DNA of 64,000 nt, from the NCBI RefSeq assembly GCF_030272615.1, contig NC_081409.1, forward strand, positions 525,932,975 to 525,996,974. Direction: 5' to 3'. Origin of the DNA: Cryptomeria japonica (Eukaryota; Streptophyta; Pinopsida; Cupressales; Cupressaceae). Both the position numbers and the translations under genes were made by a program. Positions 36,644 to 46,644 of this stretch are shown here, piece by piece; the stretch's first letter is position 1, and every line of letters starts with the position of its first letter. The notes beneath the pieces are model-generated. The model had not been told where the DNA came from, did not search any database, and worked only from the letters and a program-made list of their open reading frames with translations.

Positions 36644-37103
36644 CCAACATTCTGGAAACTTATGCCAAGAGACTTCTAGATGCCCCATCGGAACCTATTG
36701 AGAAGATTTTTGGCACTGTTGAAACCATAGAGAAAGAGGTTGCTATTCAGAAGAAAAGAAAGAAAAGGGATAAAAAATTGAAAGATGCTTCGAAATTTGT
36801 CGAAGATGTTACCAAGGGATTATTGAAACTTGACCAGTTGAGTGATGTTTCTGCAAGCATAAAAGAAAGAAAATCTGACCAGCAACCGGTAACACATGTT
36901 TCCCCTATTGTTACCTCATCCGAGATTGATAGTGATAAAGTTGCGAAATTTAAAAGGGTGGATAGGAAGAAGAGAAAATCCTCACCGGCACCTGCTCCAT
37001 CACCTAAGAAGACAAGGACACTTAGAAAGAAAGAACAGGCTGTGAGAGAGCCTAGTGGTCCAAAGAAGAAGATTACACATAAGCAACCGACACCAAAGAA
37101 ATC
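36644..37103 (+). pseudogene. ORF-B, segment 2: basic low-complexity region
   Basis: It continues segment 1 in frame after removal of the LARD (ACC AAC ATT CTG, TNILETYAKRLLDAP). A helical stretch is followed by a strongly basic, Lys/Pro/Ser-rich tract (KKRKKRDKK, RKKRKSSPAPAPSPKK, GPKKKITHKQPTPKKS) that looks like a nuclear-localisation or nucleic-acid-binding linker. It is interrupted after TC at 37103 by the hAT-like element and resumes at 37803 to complete a serine codon. Confidence 0.65.
37096..37103. other. hAT-like target-site duplication (AAGAAATC), left copy
   Basis: The 8-bp AAGAAATC precedes the element and is repeated at 37795-37802. Eight base pairs is the hAT superfamily signature. 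Confidence 0.92.
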
Positions 37104-37794
37104 CTAAGTTACCGGTTCGGGTTCGGATTCGGGTTCAGATTCGGGTATGGATTCGACAAAAAAATAAAATCTTGGGTACGAGTACGGGTTCGTCCGTACA
37201 CATATATATATACCCATATATTATATATATGTTCAATATATACAATCCATATAAAAATAAAATATACAATGTGACTTTCCATACATAAATGATAAATGAT
37301 AAATGATAAATCCATAATTATTAATTGCCAATGCCAATAAATATTCATATATCGCAAATGTAATCAGTTAACTAATAACTAAAGTCTAATATCATATTCA
37401 TAATTTGCAAAAAAGATAATATTCAAGTTTCAAGTCTTTTTTAAAAAGTCATAAAGGGGCGAATTAGAGTTTTATTATTAAAAAACTATTTTAAAAAGTC
37501 TTTTTTTATTGTTTTTTTGACCCGTGGCCCTGTTTTTTGGAAACCACGGGCCTGGGTTCACGCGGGTCCTCTTGGGTTCACTCGGGTCCTCCTGGGTTCG
37601 ACCTAGGTTCCACCCGAGTCCTTCCCAGGTGGCCGGGTTCCCTGTGGGTCCTATGACGCAGGACCCACAGGGAACCCAACCACCTGGGAAGGACCCGGGA
37701 GGAACCCAAGGAGAACCCGGGGAGAACCAAGACCGGGCAAGAACCAGAACCCGAACCCGAACCCAGGCCAAAAGGGGAAGAACCGGTAACTTAG
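37104..37794. mobile_element. 691-bp hAT-like foldback/MITE
   Basis: Terminal inverted repeats CTAAGTTACCGGTTC (37104-37118) and GAACCGGTAACTTAG (37780-37794) are perfect over 15 bp, and AAGAAATC is duplicated on both flanks. Subterminal CGGGTTCGGGTTCGGATTCG and its inverse CCGAACCCGAACCC extend the pairing. The right half holds a long hairpin: GGTTCCCTGTGGGTCCT pairs with AGGACCCACAGGGAACC around a 7-bp loop near 37640-37680, and pairing continues outward through TCCTTCCCAGGTGG. There is no transposase. Frames on both strands at 37478-37890 mirror the palindrome. Confidence 0.9.
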
Positions 37795-37802
37795 AAGAAA
37801 TC

Positions 37803-39657
37803 TGATACACTTTCCTCGGCAAAGCTTGTTAACGAAATAACTCAGGATGGAAATCTCAACAATGTCAGTAAGTTTTATCATTCTTTTCATGATTTGGATA
37901 AGAACACTATTGAAGAAAGAATAATCTTGTATTTAGATATATATAAGAAAGTTCTTATTGAAGTCATCGATTTTCTCCCCGATGACTTATATCTAAGACT
38001 TGAGGCAAAAAGAATGTCTATCATGGAACTAGACAAGAAATTGAAGGTTGAAGCATTGTTGGCTGTTCATCCAGCTAAGTCTAGACAAGAAATAGATGAA
38101 TTGATAGCAGAAGCTAACATAACTGTTTTTGTAAGTGGTCATCGACAAGTAAACCTCATGGCCGACAGGATAAAGGAAATCACAGATGAGACAACAGACA
38201 AATGGGATATTTTCTTTGTGGAGAAAGAGAAAAGAGAAGAAAAACAAAAACAAAAAGCTGACAAATCTTGTACTAAGGTATATCAAAAAGGAGATAAAGG
38301 GAAGAATAAAGTTGGCAGTGTTCCTGACTTGAAAATAAAAGATAACTTACCACCACCGGCTCAGAACACCCCACTGACAGCAGCAGAGGCACAGGTAGAA
38401 GTGTAGAATCAACACATAGAAAAGACATCAGAGGAAGAAAAAGGAACAGATGCAGTTCATCCCAAGTCAAACATTCTATTCACAATGAAGATTGACACTC
38501 AGGACATCAACATTACAATGGATGATACCTCTATTCCAGAAATTGGTAAGGACTAGCCCACCGACACTCCTTTAAATGTTGATATTGATAAGATAACTGT
38601 TGATGATGCAAATAAAGTTGTAGATAAAGAAAGTTTTGAGGAGAAGAAATCATAATCTGTAAATGTTGAGATCTCTGACTCACCGGTCAAGGCAGTTGAC
38701 AGTCAGCAGGATGTTGAGATACCAGCAAATAAAGCACAAGATCAGACAACATCTGAACCAGCAAAGAATAAGAATGAGAATAAGGAAGAGGAAGGGCCAA
38801 AGAAATCAGGAGAAGAGAAGAAAGATAATACAGAACCTAGCACTTCTCCCAGTACTTCATCTTTGGATTTCAGACCAACAACTGTTATAGAAGTACTTTT
38901 GGATTCTATAAAGAAAATAACGGAGTGTAATGCCTTAGCATTTAAGGCTATCGATGAATCTCTACCGATTTTGCAGATGATTGCACCAAAGTGCAAGGTA
39001 GATCATATTGTTGGCTCGATAGGTAAATTGGACACATTGTCTAAATTCATTTCTGCTAACATTTAGACATTAGACAAGACAAATGAGAAGACTATTCAAG
39101 AAAAAGTTGATAAAGAAAAGGAAGAATTCTTTGGAAAAACAATAAAGGAATGTACTCAGCAGATTGATACACTGCTACCGGCACTGAATTCTACCATTTT
39201 GGAGTATAAGGAATCATATTGGGAAGCTTGTAAACCACATCAACTAACAAAAGATATTGATGATTAGATCAGAAAAACTCAAAAGGAAATTGTTGATATT
39301 GTGGATAACATAATTGGTTCCTCGGAACTAACATCAATTATAGAACATGAGATGGCTATATATGAGGAAAAGATTGAAAATCTTAAAAAAGAAAAGGCAA
39401 GACTGAAAATGAAAACTAGGGAGCTGAAGAATAAGCTTGGTCCAAGACTGGACAATCTAATCACTCACCGGAATGCACTATCAACGGCTACAATTCAAGG
39501 AGATAGATCACCGGAACATAAAATGCACTATCTTACCGGGATGATCAAGCAAATAGAAACATTAATCACCGACAGTACGAAGTTCATGCAGGGTTTGAAC
39601 TTAGTTCTGACATATATTTTTCAAGTTGTACACAACCGGCTTCAGGGTTCTAAGTAA
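37803..39657 (+). pseudogene. ORF-B, segment 3: C-terminal part, copy 1
   Basis: It resumes the frame as TCT GAT ACA CTT and runs to TAG at 38404-38406, then stays in one frame to 39657 with further stops TAG 38554, TAA 38653, TAG 39064 and TAG 39265. The second copy has sense codons (CAG, GAA, CAA, CAG) at the last four, so these are point mutations, mostly C to T at CAG/CAA. The protein is charged: Lys/Glu-rich (KEKREEKQKQKADK), an acidic/Thr-Ser linker, then a predicted coiled coil (EKIENLKKEKARLKMKTREL) and a C-terminus ending HNRLQGSK. It is a structural-looking protein of unknown function. Confidence 0.65.
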
Positions 39658-39894
39658 ATTTTTGAATTTTTGAATTTTTTTGACATCCTTTGTCATTGAC
39701 GTCAAAGGGGGAGTTGTATAGTGAGAAAAATGTACAGTGAATAGATCATTTGCTCAGGGGGAGCACTCACTGTTTTGGATTCACAGTTTTGATTTTTCTC
39801 ATGAGTGTTGCCATCAATACCAAAGGGGGAGATTGTTGGCATTATACAGTCAGATGAGAATGGTGGATGTTGTCATTGATGTTGTCTATTCACA

Positions 39895-41059
39895 ATGAAG
39901 GTTGACACTCAGGGCATCAACATTACAATGGATGATACCTCTATTCCAGAAATTGGTAAGGACCAGCCCACCGACACTCCTTTAAATGTTGATATTGATA
40001 AGATAACTGTTAATGATGCAAATAACGCTGTAGATAAAGAAATTTTTGAGGAGAAGAAATCAGAATCTGTAAATGTTGAGATCTCTGACTCACCGGTCAA
40101 GGCAGTTGATACTCAGCAGGATGTTGAGATACCGACATATAAAGCACAAGATCAGACAACATCTGAACTGGCAAAGGATAAGAATGAGAATAAGGAAGAG
40201 GAAGGGACAAAGAAATCAGGAGAAGAGAAGAAAGATAATACAAAACCTAGCACTTCTCCCAGTACTTCATCTTTGGATTTCAGACCAACAACTATTACAG
40301 AAGTACTTTTGGATTCTATAAAGAAAATAATGGAGTGTAATGCCTTAGCATTTAAGGCTATTGATGAATCTCTACCGATTTTGCAGATGATTTCACCGGA
40401 GTGCAAGGTAGATCATATTGTTGGTTCGATAGGTAAATTGGACACATTGTCTAAATTCATTTCTGCTAACATTCAAACATTAGACAAGATAAATGAGAAG
40501 ACTATTCAAGAAAAAGTTGATAAAGAAAAGGAAGAATTCTTTGAAAAAACAATAAAGGAATGTACTCAGCAGATTGATACACTGCTACTGGCACTAAATT
40601 CTACCATTTTGGAGTATAAGGAATTATATTGGGAAGCTTGTAAACCACATCAACTAACAGAAGATATTGATGATCAGATCAGAAAAACTCAAAAGGAAAT
40701 TGTTGATATTGCGGATAACATAATTGGTTTCTCAGAACTAACATCAGTCATGATGGCTATATATGAGGAAAAGATTGAAAATCTTGAAAAAGAAAAGGCA
40801 AGACTGAAAAATGAAAACGAGGGAGTTGAAGAATAAGCTTGGTCCAAGACTGGACAATCTAATCACTCACTGGAATGCACTATCAACGGCTACAATTCAA
40901 GGAGATAGATCACCGGAACATCAAATGCACTATCTTACCGGGATGATCAGGCAAACAGAAACATTAATCATTGACAATACGAAGTTCATGCAGGGTCTGA
41001 ACTTAGTTCTGACAGATATTTTTCAAGTTGTACACAACCGACTTCAGGGTACTAAGTAA
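39895..41059 (+). pseudogene. ORF-B C-terminal part, copy 2 (one frameshift)
   Basis: Open from 39895 to 40836, then +1 shifted to the frame 40811-41059, which ends HNRLQGTK. Only one lesion is seen against four stops in the matching part of copy 1, so copy 2 has decayed less or was duplicated from a less damaged template. Recognisable stretches are shared with copy 1: TSSLDFRPTT, ECNALAFKAIDESLPILQM, KVDHIVGSIGKLDTLSKF, and a Lys/Glu coiled coil. It has no start of its own and is cut off from the N-terminal domain. Confidence 0.65.
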
Positions 41060-41223
41060 ATTTTTGAATTTTTGAATTTTTTTGACATCCTTTGTCATTG
41101 ATGTCAAAGGGGGAGTCGTATAGTGAGAAAAATGTACAGTGAACACATCATTTTCTCAAGGGGAACACTCACCATTTTGGATTCACAGTTTTGATTTTTC
41201 TCATGAGTGTTGCCATCAATGCC

Positions 41224-41235
41224 AAAGGGGGAGAT
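41224..41235 (+). other. Polypurine tract of the ORF-B retrotransposon
   Basis: AAAGGGGGAGAT lies directly before the right LTR. Copies of the same tract occur at 39822-39833 (duplicated unit) and slightly upstream in the 3' untranslated region (CAAAGGGGGAG near 39700 and 41105). Confidence 0.85.
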
Positions 41236-42124
41236 TGTTGGCATTATACACTCAGATGAGAATGGTGGATGTTGTCATTGATGGCAACAAGGTTCCACAG
41301 GTTCAACCGGCCATAGACTTCACCTACCGGCACTGGCAGATACAACAAGGCTTATTCACACCGGCATCCAGTTTACACCGGTAGAAGATTGTATCGGCAT
41401 TCCAGGCCGACTTGGCAATAGTATTGTTTATGCGAAATAAATTGTAAAGTGATTATAATTGTATGGCCGACATGTTGTATTGTAAAGACTCATACATTTA
41501 TGAGCTCTTGTAGGTCATTTGAAAGGTATGAAAGCAGTAATATGAGATAAGATAGGATATGATAGCGAATAGTTGTATATGCATTTTGATGTGTTTATTT
41601 TGGAGTGAATAAGAAGCAGAGCAGAGCGAAGACTAATCTGTATAAGCAGAATCATTTGACAGCATACCAGCTAGGGTTTTTGGTAGAGGCAGAACTAGTA
41701 TCAGACAGAGCATAACAGCGAACTCATCCAGCATTTTGATGCAAGTTGTAAGAGTTCATTTTATGTTTACACCAGTGTGACTCCATTTTTGTTGTTGAGC
41801 AGTGAACTCTAGGCAGTTGGCCTTCTTGCATGTGCAGGCCCCTTTTTGTACTAAGTAATATTTATTCATATGGCCAGTGAGTAAATATTGTGGATCACAA
41901 ATCCCACCAAGGTTTTTCCCTTACCGGGTTTCCTCACCAAAATATTTGTGTTATGGTGTGCATTGATGTTGATTCCTTTATTTCTCTTTACTGCATTATT
42001 ATTTGTTTATCGGTATATTAATCTCAGTTACAGAATTGTAAATAAATTTATATCTTTCATAAACCGATCAGACACTGATTCACCCCCCCTCTTAGTGTCT
42101 TTGGGGTTAACCAATTATCTAACA
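41236..42124 (+). repeat. Right LTR of the ORF-B retrotransposon (889 bp)
   Basis: Direct repeat of 21623-22530 from TGTTGGCATT to ATCTAACA. It is followed by TATGT rather than the TTATT found before the left LTR, so the flanks do not show a target duplication. Confidence 0.9.
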
Positions 42125-42639
42125 TATGTTTGTTTACTTATTTACCCACATTACATCATTTGCAGAATGATGCCTTTAAGGATGCAAGGGTCGTGTAACA
42201 GATTTGTGTTTTCATTTTAATTTTAAATATTTTGAAACATAGTGATAAAGAGATAATTTTAGTTTATCATGAAGTATAAACAATAAAAATTGGTAGCAAC
42301 CATCTGTAATAGAAACTAAGAAAACTAACACTGATTTTCTATTATCTAGAGATTGAGATTTTATCAACAGAAGTGTGATAAGTTTGAAAATATTTTACCA
42401 CCATATACAACATGCTTCTATGCTGGGGATGAAGCTTGCCAGCCACACCGATTGACGATAGAGGTATTATAGTTTTCTCAGATTTATTTTTTTATTCTTT
42501 TGAAATACTTGAAGTTGTAATATTTTGTTTGCTAAATATCGTCTAGGTTCCTGACAAAGGTGCTCTTGGGTCCTATGGACTTGATGATGTGAGAAATTAC
42601 ACATCTATACACTTAACAAAAATGCCTGAGGTAAGTTGT

Positions 42640-43639
42640 AAATACTATATTCATTCAGATCTTTACATTTGTAACATGGCAATACACTACAGGTTAACAT
42701 TGAATTTTAAGCTCCAATGTGAAGTATTTTAATAAAGCAAGATCAAACTTGATGCTATGTAGGTCTATCGATATTAGATATAATGTAATGCTAGCCTATG
42801 TTATATTAACTAGGAATTTTCATCTATATTAATGATGTAAGAACGCCACATTTGTTATATCTAAAAAGTAACTTAGAATGTAAGTTACAATGACCAATGT
42901 AACTTTCCCATACGATAATAAATAGTAAATACAGATATATACACTTTAAAGTGTGTGCCATCGAATCCCCTCAAACTCTATGCATTCATTCTTCCAACAT
43001 TGGTAGCATAGCAAGGATGCCTTGGGAAGGGTATGCTTATCCAGAATGAGAAATCCCTAGGAGAGAGGTACACTAAACTAATCCAGCAAAGAAGAGGCTT
43101 GAAGGGACACAACATAGAAGAGAACACATGAGGAAAATGTCTCTTTGGACTAGTAGGTAAATCTTTTTGAGATTTAAAAGTACTCCTAAACCTAAAGCTT
43201 TGAACAAGAATTAACATTTATGCACACTCTACAAGATTCTCGATGGGGTTTTGCAATAAAGGAATTAGCTTATGTAAATTTTGAACTTGATTGTGTCACA
43301 TGAAACTCCTTTGTCATTAAAAATCAATCTTTTGCATTTCAAAGTTAACTCAAAAATAGTTTTGGTCAAATCATAAGTTGTGTTAAAGTCCAAAAATTTG
43401 GTCTTGTCAAATTATAGTGGCTTGCTTGTTATTTATAATTAATAATTTAAAAAATATTTATTAATTAGTACGTGATATTTTAAAATTAAAATTATTATTA
43501 ATTGACATTTCTAGAAGATTTAAATTCTAAAATCAATTAATAATTTATATTTGAAAAAATAAAAGATAAACTGGAAATTAAATATCTTTAAGACTCAAAA
43601 ATTAAAACTGGTAGCACACTTTTGAGAATCTTTGCATAT
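42640..43639. other. AT-rich intron-like CACTA body
   Basis: No gene or element is recognised. The minus-strand frame 42978-43217 lacks any motif. It probably belongs to the large intron of the relic gene. Confidence 0.35.
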
Positions 43640-46600
43640 TTAAAAAATTCCAGCCAAGTAAAGAGAATTGTGCCTAGGCATGAGAAAATGCAGGCACACT
43701 TCTATTAAGACCTTGGATAGGAACCTTTTTCTTTGACTGTTATTGATCTCTGTCTGAGACCTTTATCTTCTCTCAGTCTATTGAGGTTGCTACTAGAGAC
43801 CCTGTCTTTTGTCCTTGAGAAAGGTACTATGACAGTGACTCTTTCTTCTTTAACTACCCTAAAGGATCCATGGCTTCTTCAGGGTTGTCAAGGACTGCTA
43901 TCTCATGCTTTATGACTGAGTACTGTCACATTTTGACCATTGTATTCATGATGGATGCCCATTATATGGATGTCACTGCTTTCTTTTAGGCATCGTGACC
44001 TTTACTGCTTCTATGGGGCTACTAGGTATTTTGGCTTTGATCTTCTTATCTTTTAATATTGTTCTAGCCTTTTGAGTGTCTTCTACCACTGCATTTGACC
44101 CCATGAGGATGTCATGCCATGACCTCATTCACCATGACTATAATTGGGCTCTTATGTTTTGATCATTAGATGCTCTTTGCTCCATATTAAACTTAATCTC
44201 CTATCTCAATATTGACCCAAAATACTGCACTAAGGGTTGCTCACTGCATAATGACACTTTATGACTGTATCTTTTGTATTTTGAAGGTTTGAGATCCCTT
44301 GATATAACTGTCTTTTTTAATATCCCACTATCATCTGTGATTACTTTTACCTTCAGACTATCTTATACACTATGAATTTGATCCAACCACTGTCATATTG
44401 TTCTGATTTGGCCTTGTGGTCTTTGTGATTGATGTCAAGGCTGCTTCTAAGACAAAATTTGCCTCAAGTCTTCCCTATGTTCTGCTCCTTAATTTATACA
44501 AGGGATTATTCTTGAAATTGTATGCCCACTTTCAGGGGGTTAAGCCACATATGTGTATGCATGTATGAATATAACAGAAGAATGAAGGTTATATCTCAAA
44601 GACAAAAAAAACTATTCTCTGTTATAAAGCTTATAGCATCCTCTTCAAATACAATGAGAAATGCACAATCCAACAGTATAAGAACCACAATCAATAATGG
44701 GATGGCATAACAAAGGGGTTTAGGCATATACCTTTGTGACTGCCTCCTTGTGGCTTTGACATGTGATCTTGTTTACAATATTGTCATGATTGCACTTTAA
44801 TACTTTGTTGAATGTCCTTTATTTACCTCTGTCTCTGTCCTTGATTTGCTTCTGACATCTTGACTATTTCTTAGTGCTATGACTGTCAAGGCATTTTTAT
44901 TCTTTTCCTAGCCTCTATTATGGTTGTTTTTTCTTTGAGATAACCTTTCTTTGTGGCTTTGAGGGTCCTTTATTATTGTCTTTTGATTTTGTATAAGTTT
45001 TGTGTATCATTGTCTTCTACTCACACACAAATTGCAACATAGTATATTTACCTTCTTCAAAGGATCTTTGTTATAGAGTTGTTATCTACCACTGTCCATT
45101 TATGGAGTATCTACTACTCTGGCTTTTGACCACCACTACCCATTTATGGACGATTGTATCAATCCTCTTACTGCTCTTTAATAAATTTGTTGCTCTGTAT
45201 ATGTTCACAGTACTTGCTTTTAATGACTTTGATAGGATTTTTAAGCTTGACTTTCTTCAAGGTCCATCCTTTAGTTTTATTTGTCACTCAATGGTATCTA
45301 GCTAAAAACAATGAAGGAGCCTAGGATTGTATTGTGTTCTTTTGTTCTTTGAATTGTTGCATTGGTCTTGAATGCTTGTGCCCTATACTGTCTTTCATGG
45401 CACTATGAATCTCTCAAGTTCTTCTCTTTAATAAAATAACAAGCCCTTTCAAAACAATCACAATCCCTTTGTCTTCTCATCATGAAACAAATCCAAGGAC
45501 AAATGATCAAAACTAAATTCACTTTGTACTTGCTAAGAAGTGGTGGCCATCCTAGACTACCCGATCAATAAAATATTTGTTTTAAGCCTGATTTAAGTTA
45601 TTCAAAATCCATATGAAAGTATATTCAAAGGGCTATCTCCAATATAAACAATTTTTGAAAATTCCTTAAAATGATATATCAAATATTCTAAGGAACAACC
45701 TGCATGCTAGTGATATTTTTGAAGTCTTGCCTAGACCAACAGTTACTAAAATGAGTTCAACTTTTTTGTTTAATGACAGATCAATATGGTTCAAATTGGA
45801 GATGAAAGTAGATTCAATGGTGTATCTCCAATGGAAACATGTTTTTAAGAAAATAATAATTGACTGGTAAAATATGACAATGAACAACTAGGAAATGTGA
45901 GTTTCAATAGTCTAGATTTAGGATAAGTAGTTAGTATTTTGGACCTAGTTTTTTCATACGATGTCGAAATGAAGTGATTCCAATTGTGTTGGAAACTAGA
46001 TTCATAGAAGAACATAATTATGCAAATAGGTTTTCAAAATTCACCCATTAAGTATCCCAAAAACTAACTGTCCCAACTCTGTCTTGGTTGCCCTTTATTT
46101 TCCTACATGACACCTCGTGGGTATTTCACCCACAACCTTTTTGTTTGATATTCAAATTGAAAAATTCAAATTGAGTTAAAAACTATATTTCAAGGGCTAC
46201 ATCGAATAGAAACAAGTTTTAAAAGTGTGCCCATATGGGTCCCCAAAATAGGACTGTTCCGACTGTGTTTGCACTTTCCAGTGAAGTTACCTTACCAAAA
46301 TGCCATAAGAGTCTAATAAAAGTCTTTGTAAAAAATATTAGGTATGGGTTAGGTATGATCAAGGGTTGTAAACTGAGACACTTAGATAGCTGATCTTTCA
46401 ACCGTACAAATACTGAACTTTCACTTCAATTATTCTCTATGGCTTAGACTTTATACACTGTCCATATGTTGTGGCTTATGACTGATACAAACCCCTGCCT
46501 CGGACTGATATTCATTTCAAAGGGATTACAGCTTTAATGTTTTACATCTTTTTATGGCTGTTTTTTCTCTGCTTTTGACAGTGGGTAGGTCATTGTTATT

Positions 46601-46644
46601 TTGACCTTGACTGCAAACTTCATATGGCAACTTTGTATGTATTC
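43640..46644. repeat. GACTGT-rich low-complexity block 2 (CACTA body)
   Basis: Same texture as 16750-21100: TTGACTGTTATTG, ATGACAGTGACT, TATGACTGAG, TATGACTGTATC and similar phrases recur without a clean unit. It is interrupted by the solo LTR at 46645 and resumes at 49974-50580. Confidence 0.5.

Larger units (their letters stand above)
38475..41284 (+). repeat. 1410-bp tandem duplication of the element's 3' end
   Basis: Positions 38475-39881 (copy 1) are repeated at 39885-41284 (copy 2) with an offset of 1410 bp. Each copy holds the ORF-B C-terminus, the 3' untranslated region with CAAAGGGGGAG purine tracts and the first ~48 bp of the LTR (39834-39881 in copy 1). The junction is GTCATTGATG/TTGTCTATTCAC. 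Template switching during reverse transcription or unequal recombination could produce it. Confidence 0.9.
21623..42124 (+). mobile_element. Non-autonomous LTR retrotransposon with gag remnant and large unknown ORF
   Basis: The LTRs begin TGTTGGCATTATACACTCAG and end TTATCTAACA. After the left LTR comes a near-canonical initiator-Met primer site (TGGTATCAAAGC); before the right LTR is the purine tract AAAGGGGGAGAT. The interior holds a coiled-coil/CCHC gag remnant and ORF-B; no protease, integrase or reverse transcriptase motifs were found, so it would need pol in trans. It is expanded by a LARD (25074-36638) and a hAT-like element (37104-37794); net length is about 8.2 kb. No matching 5-bp target duplication flanks it (TTATT versus TATGT). 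The TGTTGGCATT LTR start and the GGGGGAGAT purine tract suggest Copia, but without pol this is unproven. Confidence 0.85.

Noticed and set aside
37478-37890. Pro/Gly/Arg-rich frames on both strands
   Set aside because: Mirror images created by the long hairpin of the hAT-like element.
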